Part shown: positions 1 to 7,987 of the stretch, one piece after another | How the letters are laid out: the number at the start of each line of letters is the position of its first letter | How positions within the stretch are numbered: the first letter of the stretch is position 1 | Virus record (IMG/VR): IMGVR_UViG_3300048032_000927 | Span: 1 to 64,000 of that record | DNA length: 64,000 bases | From: a virus | Reading direction: 5' to 3' (one strand) | Made by a program: the position numbers and the translations under genes | Notes under the pieces: generated by a model | Database searches by the model: none | What the model saw: the letters and a program-made list of their open reading frames with translations, nothing else | What the model was told of the DNA's origin: nothing

Positions 1-2
1 CC

Positions 3-761
3 CAAACCGAAAAAGACGATGTAATTTTTAACAAGAATCATAAACCAGTAAAAACTATGGAAAAAGAAATTCTACAACAAGTAACAGAAACCCTTGAGGC
101 ACAAGCATCTTCCAAGAAATTGTCCGAAGAAGCTATCGCTAATATCACTAAGGTTTTCCATGATGCTATCGTTCAGAAAAATGATCAATGGCAAAAAGAT
201 AAGGAAAACTTGCTCAAGGAAAAAGAAGAGCTCATTGAAGCTTCTAAAGAATCAGCTAAAGAGCTTGAGTCACTAAAAGAAGAATTGGCAAACGTCAATC
301 AGCAAGTTAGTGAATTAAAGTCTGACATCTGTGCCCGCGAAGAAGCCGACAAATTCACTGAAAGAATGAGTGAGCTTGACGACATTTTTGAACTAGAAGA
401 CGAAGATCGCATGATCTTAGCTTCAGAACTCAAAGGTCTTTCTTCGGAAGAATCTTATGCTGAATACAAAGAAAAGCTCGCAGTTGTATGGAAACATAAA
501 ACTAAAGCTTTCAAAGAAGAGCAAGAAAAGATCATCGCCGAAAAGATTGAGGCTGAAGTACAAAAACGTCTTTCCGATCTTTCTGAAAAAGAAGAATCAT
601 CCGAAGCTAGCGAAGAAGAAGCTGAAGAAGTTATTGAAAGCGTGGAAGCTGAAGAAGCTGACGTAGCCAATAACGATGCCGCCGCTGCTCAAGAAGAACT
701 TTCTTTAAGGGATAAATTTAAACAAGCTTTTACAAAAGAAAGCGTAAACATAAAATACTAA
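3..761 (+). CDS. Scaffold/prohead-core-like coiled-coil protein (5' end probably outside window)
   Basis: The product is highly charged, Glu/Lys-rich and almost entirely predicted helix or coiled coil, with an acidic stretch near residues 190-225 counted from the ATG at 57. It lies two genes upstream of the major capsid protein, the usual position of a prohead scaffold or core protein, and no catalytic motif is visible. The ATG at 57 has no Shine-Dalgarno sequence, and the same frame stays open back to base 3 (18 further codons), so the real start is probably left of the window and the listed coding region is partial. The scaffold role is inferred from position and composition. It could also be the C-terminal part of a protease-scaffold fusion. 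Confidence 0.6.
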   Translation, partial: QTEKDDVIFNKNHKPVKTMEKEILQQVTETLEAQASSKKLSEEAIANITKVFHDAIVQKNDQWQKDKENLLKEKEELIEASKESAKELESLKEELANVNQQVSELKSDICAREEADKFTERMSELDDIFELEDEDRMILASELKGLSSEESYAEYKEKLAVVWKHKTKAFKEEQEKIIAEKIEAEVQKRLSDLSEKEESSEASEEEAEEVIESVEAEEADVANNDAAAAQEELSLRDKFKQAFTKESVNIKY

Positions 762-776
762 TAAGAGGATACTAAA

Positions 777-1430
777 ATGGCTAATAGACTACTACCATTC
801 AGACAATATAACGAACACGACGTTGTCAATCTGTTTTCGCTTGACACTTCAAGTTACACATTCACTAACATGACTCACGCTGGCAACGGCGGATGGGATG
901 CGGGTGTTATCGTAAAAGTAAGCAACGGAGATGCGACACAAGCTCCTGTTGAAGTAACTGGCGCTGCCAACTCACTTCAGAGCTATCTCGGTAAAACCGA
1001 TTACCCCCATGTTGGAGGTAATTTCTACCCAGAAGTTCCTTTGAAAGTTGATGTTGCAGACGGCTCAGACATTCCTTTGGGAATTTCTCTTCGTCAAACT
1101 ATCGCTTTTGATGAAAACGGCGAAAAACTTCTTTACTACAAACAAAAACTTCTTGAACTTCAAGGCGTACTTCCTGGTGAAGCAGTACCTGTTTTAACTA
1201 AAGGTATCATTACTGTGGGTGCTAGCGCTGTAGCCGGAACACCAACTCCAGGAGGAAAAGTTTATGTTGGAGCTGGCCCTAATGCTGGAAAATTTACAAC
1301 TAATAGCTCAAATTCTCAAGTTGGAACATGCCTTGCAGTTGGAGATCGTAGTGATGTAAAAACTAACGACGATTACTTCGCTGGAGACGGTTCAACCGGA
1401 GCATATTACATCATCAAGATTGACCTTTAA
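777..1430 (+). CDS. Putative capsid decoration / head-associated protein
   Basis: This 217-residue beta-rich protein is rich in Gly, Thr, Val and Ala and has no membrane segment or signal peptide. It sits between the scaffold-like gene and the major capsid gene, a common place for capsid stabilising (decoration) proteins. A good Shine-Dalgarno (AAGAGGA) lies about 7 bases before the ATG. The C-terminal half (about residues 130-217) has short alternating strands and turns like the compact beta barrels of decoration proteins, but I cannot assign a specific family. It could instead be a head fibre base. Its spacing of under 30 bp to both neighbours indicates one late transcription unit. Confidence 0.45.
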   Translation: MANRLLPFRQYNEHDVVNLFSLDTSSYTFTNMTHAGNGGWDAGVIVKVSNGDATQAPVEVTGAANSLQSYLGKTDYPHVGGNFYPEVPLKVDVADGSDIPLGISLRQTIAFDENGEKLLYYKQKLLELQGVLPGEAVPVLTKGIITVGASAVAGTPTPGGKVYVGAGPNAGKFTTNSSNSQVGTCLAVGDRSDVKTNDDYFAGDGSTGAYYIIKIDL

Positions 1431-1458
1431 TTTTAATAAAAGAGAGGACATTAATAAC

Positions 1459-2526
1459 ATGAATATTACACTTAAAAGAACAGAAGAACAAGTCGAGCTC
1501 GTTAAGGCTATGGCCTCTCGCAATCGCGATGTTGCCTACGAAGCACAACAAGCATTGGCTGAATTTATCGGACCAGTTTTGGCTGAAGTAGTCAATCAAG
1601 CTCCTACGTTGAGCAACTTGTTCACTAACTTCTCATTCAACGACATGGACAGTCCTAGTATCCCTTTGGATCTTTACTACGACGTTACTGCTCCAGATTA
1701 CGTAAAGGTTTATAGCACATCAGTTCCTGGTGGTCTTCCAACCAATACTGTAACTCCTACCGCTTCCGAAATGAAATTCACCACTTATCGTCTCGATAGT
1801 GCTGTTGACTTCGATAAGCGTTATGCAGCAAAATCCCGTCTTGATGTTGTTGGTAAATCCTTCACTCGTATCGCTCAAGAGATTCTTCTTCGTCAAGAAG
1901 CTACTTCTGCGAATTTGATCATGGGTGCATTATCATCTGCTGAAACAAACGGAGCCGGTCATACAATCTCCGCCAACGGTAGTGATTTAATCCTTGACGA
2001 TTTTAATAAGCTTTTAACTAAGGCTAAAAGAATCAATACCGCATGGACCGGTGGAACTCCAGAAGGTCGCATTAAAGGTGTTACTGATCTTATCATGAGC
2101 CCTGAGGCTGTTCAAGGTCTTCGCGCAATGGCTTACAATCCCATCAATACGAAGCAAGCTACCTCTGGAACAACTTCGATTCCTGCTACCGACGAATTGC
2201 GTAACGCAATTTATCAAAACGCTGGTATTCCTGAGTTCTACGGAATTTCCATCATGGAAATCAATGAGCTTGGCGCAAACCAAAAGTTCACAAATGTTTG
2301 GAATGGTATTGCTGGTAACAGCGACACCGATTTAGTTATCGGTCTTGATCGCTCTCGTGAATCCTTGTTCCGTGCAGTTGCTCTTGACTCCGAAACCGGA
2401 GCTGAGTTCTCGCTTCTTGCTGATGATCAATACAGTGTTCGCCAGCAAAAGATTGGGTACTATGGATCACTTGAAGAAGGCCGCATGATCCTTGATGATC
2501 GCGTTCTTACTGGAATTACTTTGTAA
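1459..2526 (+). CDS. Major capsid protein (HK97-like fold, putative)
   Basis: The product is 355 residues from the ATG at 1459, which is preceded by AGAGAGGA. An in-frame TTG at 1420 overlaps the previous gene and is less likely. The protein has a helical, charged N-terminal segment (about residues 1-45). A mixed alpha/beta body follows, with a Ser/Pro/Thr-rich loop near residues 65-110, a long helix rich in Arg/Gln near 140-165 and a C-terminal beta section. These are general features of HK97-fold capsid proteins. Position after scaffold and decoration genes, codon use richer in C and G than its neighbours (a sign of high expression) and a strong terminator directly downstream all support the assignment. 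No sequence-family match could be run. Confidence 0.7.
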   Translation: MNITLKRTEEQVELVKAMASRNRDVAYEAQQALAEFIGPVLAEVVNQAPTLSNLFTNFSFNDMDSPSIPLDLYYDVTAPDYVKVYSTSVPGGLPTNTVTPTASEMKFTTYRLDSAVDFDKRYAAKSRLDVVGKSFTRIAQEILLRQEATSANLIMGALSSAETNGAGHTISANGSDLILDDFNKLLTKAKRINTAWTGGTPEGRIKGVTDLIMSPEAVQGLRAMAYNPINTKQATSGTTSIPATDELRNAIYQNAGIPEFYGISIMEINELGANQKFTNVWNGIAGNSDTDLVIGLDRSRESLFRAVALDSETGAEFSLLADDQYSVRQQKIGYYGSLEEGRMILDDRVLTGITL

Positions 2527-2550
2527 TTCGGGTGCCTTCAACATATTTGC

Positions 2551-2580
2551 AAAAAGTCCACCCATAGCGGTGGACTTTTT
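2551..2580 (+). terminator. Rho-independent terminator after the major capsid gene
   Basis: A perfect 12-bp stem (AAAAAGTCCACC / GGTGGACTTTTT) encloses a 6-base loop and ends in a run of T. It starts 24 bp after the capsid stop codon and separates the highly expressed head genes from the neck genes. Confidence 0.9.
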
Positions 2581-2629
2581 GTTTACAAAGGTTATTATAT
2601 AATTGAACAATTAGGAAAAAGGAAATATT

Positions 2630-3010
2630 ATGGCTAGAAAAAAAACTACAAAAAAATCAAAACCCATGGAGTACAGTGATGGCAAAGATCATTTGCAGGA
2701 AGCTGTAAAAGAAGCTCAAAGCTTAGAAGATATTCTAGGTATCAAGGAAAAAAATCCATTTGGCACAAGTGAAGCATCCAAATTCGAGCAATCAATAGAA
2801 ACAATGCAACTGACTGAATTGCAAGAGCTTGCAGTGAACGCAGGGGTATTCCCTTCAGGCACTAAGCTTACTTTAAAGAATAAACTTAAAAAAGCCTTTC
2901 AACAGTACAATCATGGTGGATCCTCTAAAATAGTTCAGGTAACAAGGCCAATTGTTGATCCTGAGTCTGAGCAAGGTAAAGCTTTGCTCAAAGTAATAAG
3001 GGAACAATAA
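2630..3010 (+). CDS. Small SAP-like / Rho-N-like domain protein
   Basis: This 126-residue basic protein has a Lys-rich N terminus (KKTTKKSK), a charged helical middle and, at about residues 60-95, a short helix-extended loop-helix resembling SAP or Rho N-terminal motifs (TELQELAVNAG followed by LTLKNKLKKAF). Such motifs often bind nucleic acid. The gene begins a new unit after the capsid terminator. An AT-rich TATATAAT stretch lies 27 bp upstream and a Shine-Dalgarno (AAGGA) precedes the ATG. Its stop codon directly abuts the ATG of the next gene, so the two are probably translated together. The role is unknown; a head-completion or packaging accessory is possible from position. Confidence 0.5.
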   Translation: MARKKTTKKSKPMEYSDGKDHLQEAVKEAQSLEDILGIKEKNPFGTSEASKFEQSIETMQLTELQELAVNAGVFPSGTKLTLKNKLKKAFQQYNHGGSSKIVQVTRPIVDPESEQGKALLKVIREQ

Positions 3011-3778
3011 ATGAGCGTGAATCAAATTGGTCAACTTGCAAGCGGATTGCTTGAATACGAATTTGATTATATAACAGGATCAAGTAATCGATCCTCTGAG
3101 CTAACAACCATATCTGGCTCTCTGAGCGGAAAACTCGGAGAGCTTAACGTGGTTCTCAACCAATCTTTCACGTTTACAGGTGACGATGGCAATCCCTATC
3201 CTAGATTGGGCCAGGAAGAAGGAGATATCCTTCAATTGCTCTACATGAGGGATTATAACTCAAAACAAGCGCAAAAGCTTTTAAGGGGTATCTACGACGC
3301 TAATGTGGACGATTCTATAGTTAATGCTAATGGAGACTGGATAGAATTATCTGAAGGAGACACAACGATACGCAGAAGCCCTACAGCCCTCGCGAACTCT
3401 CCGTCAGCAAGAATGTCTGCAAGTAAAGAGTTTAAAGAAATGGCGAAAGAAGCTGATGCTCAAATTAAAGATTTAGTTTATCGATATAATATGTACGGAG
3501 CTGAACCAGTTCAGGTCGCGGGCAATGATGCGCCAGATTTAGAATTTACAAAAGATTGTGTTTATATGATCAGCTTATATGGAGAGAACGGATCTCAAAG
3601 CGTTGTATCTCCAGAACCTCCTTACAAAGAAGGGCAGCATATAACAATAACTGGAACTCCTTTTTCTGGGTATACTTTTAGCGGATGGGAACCTTTGTCT
3701 CCGACTAGTTTAAATATCAGCAATAATAGTTTTACTATGCCTGCTGAGAATGTATCGATATCTGGAATATACATTTAA
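3011..3778 (+). CDS. Putative neck/head-completion protein with C-terminal InlB-like beta repeat
   Basis: This 255-residue protein has two parts. Residues 1-185 are a mixed helical domain of unknown family, rich in Ser and Asn, compatible with a neck or connector component. Residues about 190-255 form a beta repeat of the divergent InlB B-repeat / bacterial Ig-like type, with the pattern P-x-Y-x-E-G-x-x-I-T-I-T-G-T-P, then G-Y-x-F-x-G-W and F-T-M-P-A. Similar repeats occur in the protein at 11045. Such domains typically decorate virion surfaces and bind carbohydrate. The gene starts immediately after the previous stop codon and ends tail to tail with the minus-strand gene at 3775, sharing the bases of both stop codons. 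Confidence 0.5.
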   Translation: MSVNQIGQLASGLLEYEFDYITGSSNRSSELTTISGSLSGKLGELNVVLNQSFTFTGDDGNPYPRLGQEEGDILQLLYMRDYNSKQAQKLLRGIYDANVDDSIVNANGDWIELSEGDTTIRRSPTALANSPSARMSASKEFKEMAKEADAQIKDLVYRYNMYGAEPVQVAGNDAPDLEFTKDCVYMISLYGENGSQSVVSPEPPYKEGQHITITGTPFSGYTFSGWEPLSPTSLNISNNSFTMPAENVSISGIYI

Positions 3779-4758
3779 GGTCCTTGTAGATCAATAAGAT
3801 CTTTCATTGACAAGCTTCCACCTTTTTCTTTGGCAGCTTCGTGCAAACTTTTTCCTCCAGAGGACGCAACCCCTAGATCTTCTAAATCTTCTTTCGTTGC
3901 TCCCATAATACTGGAACCACCTGTTGTGTTCTCGGCTAATCTTTGTTTGGCCTCATCTCGCTTCTCAGAGGAGTTTGCATAGTCTAATAATGCATCAGGG
4001 TCTTGCTTTGTTTTATCTGGAATATCTGAATGTTGTTCAAAGATATTTTTGAATATTCTAGTGTATAGTATCAAGCTTAATTGAAAATTTGTTAATGCTA
4101 GTATTGGTTTGCCAAAAAAGTCTCTTGAGCTTTCAGAAAATGAATAATATATTTTGTAGAAGTCTTGAATCACAAGATGTTTGATGCTGGATTCTTTAAA
4201 TCTATCATGAAATTCGTTGTAGATTTTAACGAGTTTTGATACTTCTTTTGTGGTTACGTATTCAAATTCTTCTTGAGTATAAAGAGGGATTTTTAATTCA
4301 GGGTCTTTGAAAAAGCTATTAAACATATAGAAATCATTTGCTCGATTAAGTGCGTATGTTTCACAGCAATTCGATGAAAGATTGCGTTTTTTACTTTTTA
4401 GATCATCGAGTTTTTCTTCTGCCTCTTTGATTTGTTTATTCATTTGCTCTATTGCGCTCTTTAAATAAACATTCTTTTTGTTTTTATTTAAGCTTTCTAC
4501 ATAAAATTCTTGCTGCTCAATTTCTGCATCATCTTGCTTGCTCCACATACCTTCTTTCTCAAGGTTTTCAAAGATTTCTGCTTCAGTGGGCAACCCTTTA
4601 CTTTGGGCTTTTTCGTAGTAAACCTGATAGACGTCGTCAAAATCAACGATATCATTAATAGATTGATGCTTTATGTAATGTTTTTTCTCGCCAAGAAAGT
4701 AAGGAGAAAAGCCTTGGACAATCTCTTTAAGGACTTTTCTATAACCCTTGTCGTCCAC
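3775..4758 (-). CDS. Tail assembly chaperone-like coiled-coil protein (downstream partner)
   Basis: This 327-residue protein has an N-terminal segment with KKHYIKHQSINDI and GLPTEAEIFENL, a coiled coil at about residues 80-130 (LNKNKKN to LKSKKRNLSS), a helical body and a Gly/Ser-rich, low-complexity tail from about residue 275. The likely start is a GTG with no Shine-Dalgarno. It lies in the same frame as the upstream 254-residue gene, separated only by one UAG and one codon (TGT). It is therefore probably made by translational coupling or stop readthrough. A role as the second member of a gpG/gpT-like chaperone pair is inferred from pairing and from nearby tail genes, not from a recognised domain. 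Confidence 0.45.
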   Translation of the reverse strand: MDDKGYRKVLKEIVQGFSPYFLGEKKHYIKHQSINDIVDFDDVYQVYYEKAQSKGLPTEAEIFENLEKEGMWSKQDDAEIEQQEFYVESLNKNKKNVYLKSAIEQMNKQIKEAEEKLDDLKSKKRNLSSNCCETYALNRANDFYMFNSFFKDPELKIPLYTQEEFEYVTTKEVSKLVKIYNEFHDRFKESSIKHLVIQDFYKIYYSFSESSRDFFGKPILALTNFQLSLILYTRIFKNIFEQHSDIPDKTKQDPDALLDYANSSEKRDEAKQRLAENTTGGSSIMGATKEDLEDLGVASSGGKSLHEAAKEKGGSLSMKDLIDLQGP

Positions 4759-4761
4759 ACA

Positions 4762-5526
4762 CTACAAGGTGCCGGAATCTATATCTTTTTCGAGGTCTTG
4801 AAAATCTTGCTCTGAAGCATTTTGGCTGAAATACCAAAAACTAATGAAAGTCATTAATTTTTCCTTGGCAAGATCATAAACTTCATCATCAGACTCGTCT
4901 AATTGATAGTATGCATCTTCCTTTTCTTCTGCAGTTTCTCCAGAGAACAAAGGCTGCTCATCGTCTTCTCCAGATTTAATATAGGAAAGATTCAACATAT
5001 ACCAAAGGATTGTTTTATTTTGAGCCTTTGTGTCGGCGGTATGATTAAATACGCTTTGATAGCTAGTTTCAAGATCAACAATTTCTTTACGAATTGCTGC
5101 AAAATTATCAGTAAGTTTCTCTTCTCTTGCTTTCTCTTCATCTGACTTATTTTTCTTGGAAGTTAAGCGGGCAAGATTATTCTGAACTTCTGCGAGTTCT
5201 CTGTACAGTCTTACTAGGCTCTGAGAATCTTCTTCAGAAAGAAGTCCGCCGCTATCACTATATTTTTTAGCGAGCATAGCTTTGGTCAAAATTCCACGCT
5301 TTATGCATTTACTCATTTCAACACTGAACTCCATGTCAGCATCTTCAACTTGGCGCCTTGATGGTTCGTGAATGATAATTTCGTGAGGGATTTCTTTCTT
5401 GACTTTTTTAGTGGTAGTAATTTTTTCTACTTCACCTGTTTCCTCGTTCTTTTTTTCAACAGTAGAGTCTTCGTCTACTTCACGTTCAGTTTTAACTGTA
5501 AACTTGTAAATAATTTTTTTATTCAT
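4762..5526 (-). CDS. Tail assembly chaperone-like protein (upstream partner)
   Basis: This 254-residue acidic protein begins with a beta segment (KIIYKFTVKTE), has a Lys/Glu/Thr-rich low-complexity insert (residues 25-50), then IIIHEPSRRQVEDADMEFS and a helical body with a coiled coil near residues 105-150. The arrangement of a small N-terminal beta domain followed by helices is typical of tail tape-measure chaperones. The 15 nt in front of the start (GGTATAAGGTAAAAA) are identical to those in front of the tape measure gene at 12083, which supports linked expression. It stands on the opposite strand from all surrounding structural genes. The chaperone role is an inference. Confidence 0.45.
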   Translation of the reverse strand: MNKKIIYKFTVKTEREVDEDSTVEKKNEETGEVEKITTTKKVKKEIPHEIIIHEPSRRQVEDADMEFSVEMSKCIKRGILTKAMLAKKYSDSGGLLSEEDSQSLVRLYRELAEVQNNLARLTSKKNKSDEEKAREEKLTDNFAAIRKEIVDLETSYQSVFNHTADTKAQNKTILWYMLNLSYIKSGEDDEQPLFSGETAEEKEDAYYQLDESDDEVYDLAKEKLMTFISFWYFSQNASEQDFQDLEKDIDSGTL

Positions 5527-5529
5527 GTA

Positions 5530-5544
5530 TTTTTACCTTATACC
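5530..5544 (-). promoter_or_regulatory. 15-nt leader element shared with the tape measure gene
   Basis: On the minus strand this reads GGTATAAGGTAAAAA, 3 nt before the ATG at 5526. The same 15 nt lie directly before the tape measure ATG at 12083. It combines a possible -10-like TATAAG with an AAGG ribosome-binding core. Which of these it acts as cannot be decided from sequence. Confidence 0.5.
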
Positions 5545-5562
5545 TTTGTTGTTATAATAACC

Positions 5563-5847
5563 TTAAAACTTAAAACTTATAGTAAAATTTTCAAAACTAC
5601 TTTCTGCATCTCTAATGCTTTCATTCCCCATATCTAGTATTTTTTTACGTAGATATTGTAGTTTGTATTGATCGAAATAGTCAGCCTGCTCGATAAGGGC
5701 TTCGTATTCTGAGGGCAAAGCATCTTTGAGTTTCTTGAAATTAATCAAGTGATCTTTATGGAGATCTTCTATTAGAATCAAAAAAGATTTAAATAGAACT
5801 TTAGTATTTTTACTGTATAGATTGCTAACTAATTCTTTGTCGTTCAC
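5563..5847 (-). CDS. Hypothetical small helical protein, first gene of minus-strand island
   Basis: This 94-residue, predominantly helical protein is rich in Lys, Leu, Asp and Tyr, with no recognised motif or membrane segment. It starts with GTG at 5847 and is the promoter-proximal gene of the three-gene minus-strand island. A -35/-10 pair lies just upstream with the -10 ending 6 nt from the start codon. About 36 bp separate it from the next gene. Its role may be linked to tail assembly through its operon partners. I cannot name a family. Confidence 0.55.
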   Translation of the reverse strand: MNDKELVSNLYSKNTKVLFKSFLILIEDLHKDHLINFKKLKDALPSEYEALIEQADYFDQYKLQYLRKKILDMGNESIRDAESSFENFTISFKF

Positions 5848-5853
5848 TGTTTT

Positions 5854-5882
5854 ATATTAAATTCAAGTGTATTGTTTTTCAA
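5854..5882 (-). promoter_or_regulatory. Sigma70-like promoter for the minus-strand chaperone-like island
   Basis: On the minus strand, TTGAAA (5882-5877) and TAATAT (5859-5854) are separated by 17 bp. The GTG start at 5847 lies only 6 nt past the -10, so the transcript would begin at or next to the start codon. Confidence 0.55.
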
Positions 5883-5902
5883 TCATTTAGCTCCACAAGG
5901 TG

Positions 5903-5908
5903 TATAAC
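5903..5908 (+). promoter_or_regulatory. Possible -10-only (late-type) promoter upstream of 5914
   Basis: TATAAC in the context GGTGTATAACAT lies 5 nt before the ATG. No matching -35 is present at 16-18 bp. The arrangement resembles late promoters read by phage-encoded sigma factors, which lack a -35 box. The assignment is an inference. Confidence 0.35.
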
Positions 5909-5913
5909 ATATT

Positions 5914-6363
5914 ATGTCGTCTTATTTAAACTCTCAGCAAAAAGCCGCATACGAAGCTGTAATGCAGAATATGCACGATACATTCGCCCGAACAATTTAC
6001 GCATACAAAGATTCAAAGAAAGTTATCGTAAGTACAGATCCCAATTTTAATTTCTTGTATAATAATTCAAAGGGCGTAAGCACTACTTTGCGGCAAACAC
6101 AATTTAAATCATTATCTGCAAGGGTTTTATATATGGACAAGCAGAACGAGATAACTTTTGATTCACAAGTAAACAGCCAAATCAAAGTAAGTCACGATAT
6201 TGGCGAAGTAAGAATAAAGTTGGATACCGAGGGTTATGAATATTTCAAAGACGCAAAAAGAGTAGAAATTGATGGCCGCCTTATGTTCAAAGTAACCGAT
6301 GTTAAGAAACACGGATTGTTTCGCCCGAAGTTCTTTACATACTATCTCCAGCCCACGGACTAA
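5914..6363 (+). CDS. Putative neck / head-tail connector protein
   Basis: This 149-residue protein has an N-terminal helix (NSQQKAAYEAVMQNMHDTFART) followed by a beta-rich domain (about residues 35-149), with no cysteine cluster, signal or membrane segment. Small proteins of this shape commonly join the capsid portal to the tail, and the gene sits between the head genes and the tail-tube genes. It begins a plus-strand unit divergent from the minus-strand island. The ATG lacks a Shine-Dalgarno sequence but follows a TATAAC box by 5 nt. The next gene starts 1 nt after the stop codon. The family is not recognised, so the function rests on position. Confidence 0.5.
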   Translation: MSSYLNSQQKAAYEAVMQNMHDTFARTIYAYKDSKKVIVSTDPNFNFLYNNSKGVSTTLRQTQFKSLSARVLYMDKQNEITFDSQVNSQIKVSHDIGEVRIKLDTEGYEYFKDAKRVEIDGRLMFKVTDVKKHGLFRPKFFTYYLQPTD

Positions 6364-6364
6364 T

Positions 6365-7003
6365 ATGCCCATCAGATATACAGTCAACGCCAAAGGTTTA
6401 CAGCAAGATTTAATTAAATCATTGTCATTAAAAAATAGCTCTACAGCAATAAAAAATAGTTTAAAATTAAATACTGGAGAATTATTGTCAAAAAAAATTG
6501 AAAGATTAAAAGATGAAATGATTAAAGATTTTTTAAATTTACCTGTAACTAGAGAAATACTAGCAGGACCGACCAGCTCAAATATTAGCGGTACTTTGGG
6601 TGGTTATGGAAACTTGTTTTCGTTTATAGGTTTTCAAAAGGGTGCAAATCCAATAGACCCAATCATCAATCTGCTGAATCAGACAACTTACGATATATCA
6701 AGAGTGTCTCCTCGTGGGCAAATTAAATTAACAATTGTTATGCCTTCGAGTAATGATATTTTTAACGTCACGCCTGTACCCTGGGCCCCTGGATTAAGTT
6801 GGGCACAAAGAATAGAGACAGGAATGTCGGGACTTGGAAACTATTTAAATAAGTCTTCATCCTCAAGTAGATCTGGATCAGGTGTACAATCAGGAAATAA
6901 AGCAAGATCAGGAAAATTCTTAAATACAAAATATATTAGTCATTTTTTAAAAAAGTGGCAAAGGGTATTCCTGAAAATAGAAAAGAAAATTAGTTTAGCA
7001 TAA
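6365..7003 (+). CDS. Putative tail completion / neck protein
   Basis: The product is 212 residues from the ATG at 6365. An earlier in-frame ATG lies inside the upstream gene and is unlikely. The N-terminal part is helical (LQQDLIKSLSLKNSS, ELLSKKIERLKDEMIKDFL). The middle is a Gly/Ser/Pro-containing beta region, a Ser/Gly-rich linker spans about residues 160-185, and the end is a basic amphipathic helix (FLKKWQRVFLKIEKKI). The helix-rich N terminus followed by a beta domain is compatible with HK97 gp10-like tail completion proteins, but this is not a confident match. The stop overlaps the next ATG (TAATG), implying translational coupling. Confidence 0.45.
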   Translation: MPIRYTVNAKGLQQDLIKSLSLKNSSTAIKNSLKLNTGELLSKKIERLKDEMIKDFLNLPVTREILAGPTSSNISGTLGGYGNLFSFIGFQKGANPIDPIINLLNQTTYDISRVSPRGQIKLTIVMPSSNDIFNVTPVPWAPGLSWAQRIETGMSGLGNYLNKSSSSSRSGSGVQSGNKARSGKFLNTKYISHFLKKWQRVFLKIEKKISLA

Positions 7004-7911
7004 TGAAGCCGCAATTCCAGCACGAAGCAAATACAAGTTTTGCACTATGGTTTGATTATCATTTAATCAATAACGAAGAAGCCTTTTCTAACAAAAACGG
7101 AAACTTTTATTATTTACCAGACGAAAGATTGCCAAATTATCCAGATGATCCTAATGGTTTTGTGTCGTACAATAGCGAGTACAAGCAGTGGGTTTATGAT
7201 TCTGATGTTAATGGCGCGAGTATTCCAAGTGGAGTATACATAGATACCGGAGACGGAAACTATAATTTTTGCCCCAGAGGGCAGAGTGGACTGAGCCTTG
7301 ATTTTGAAAACGGAAGGGTTCTGTTGAGCGGCGCCTACTTTCCAACAAATTATAACACTTTAAATATTCGGGGCGATTTTGCGGTAAAAGATATAAATGT
7401 ATATCTAGCAGACGACACCGAGGAAAATTTAGTTATTCAAAATAAGTATAATGTAAACAGCAGAACTACCCCAGAATATGGACAAGGAGTAGGATTACCT
7501 CCCTACCAGCAAGTTGCTCCTGCCGCTTTTATATCGATGGAAACATCACAAAATCAGCCATTTGCTCTTGGTGGAGAAGACTTAACAACATTAAATTATA
7601 GAATAGTGTTTTTTGCTGAAGACTTATATCAACTAGATGGATTAATGTCTATATGCACGGATGCTTACAACATAGGAATTAAAAATATTGGATACGATCA
7701 TCATCCATTAAATGAATATGGAGACCTTAAGACGGGGCGTTTTAGTTATAAAGATACCGTAAGAAATACGCAAGTCTTGCAGCCCTTGCTTTTTATAGAA
7801 GAAGCTAGAGGATCAAAAATAAGCGATAGATTGAGCAACGGAACAAACCCAGATTTATATCTAGGATTCGTAGATTTCCAGGTCAGTCAATCAAGATTTC
7901 CACGAGCTTAA
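7003..7911 (+). CDS. Virion structural protein, possible tail terminator or neck component
   Basis: This 302-residue beta-rich protein is high in aromatic residues and Asn/Asp/Gly, with no catalytic motif. Residues 1-90 are irregular and rich in Tyr/Pro/Asp. Residues 95-302 form a regular beta/alpha domain. It is translationally coupled to the preceding gene and lies 76 bp before the first tail-tube-like gene. The order (connector, completion protein, this gene, tube) fits a tail terminator, which is only an inference. The C terminus is short and basic. Confidence 0.45.
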   Translation: MKPQFQHEANTSFALWFDYHLINNEEAFSNKNGNFYYLPDERLPNYPDDPNGFVSYNSEYKQWVYDSDVNGASIPSGVYIDTGDGNYNFCPRGQSGLSLDFENGRVLLSGAYFPTNYNTLNIRGDFAVKDINVYLADDTEENLVIQNKYNVNSRTTPEYGQGVGLPPYQQVAPAAFISMETSQNQPFALGGEDLTTLNYRIVFFAEDLYQLDGLMSICTDAYNIGIKNIGYDHHPLNEYGDLKTGRFSYKDTVRNTQVLQPLLFIEEARGSKISDRLSNGTNPDLYLGFVDFQVSQSRFPRA

Positions 7912-7987
7912 AAAAAATATTTCCCAATCATAAAAACATAATGTAATTTTATACAAACAATTATTTTCACAAATAGGAGAAAAAATT

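Noticed and set aside
1420-1458. TTG start for the major capsid gene
   Set aside because: The ATG at 1459 has a strong Shine-Dalgarno; the TTG overlaps the upstream gene and has none.
4762-4764. General reassignment of UAG as a sense codon
   Set aside because: UAG ends other intact genes here (for example at 53463, 54172 and 62853), so the in-frame UAG is at most a local readthrough site.
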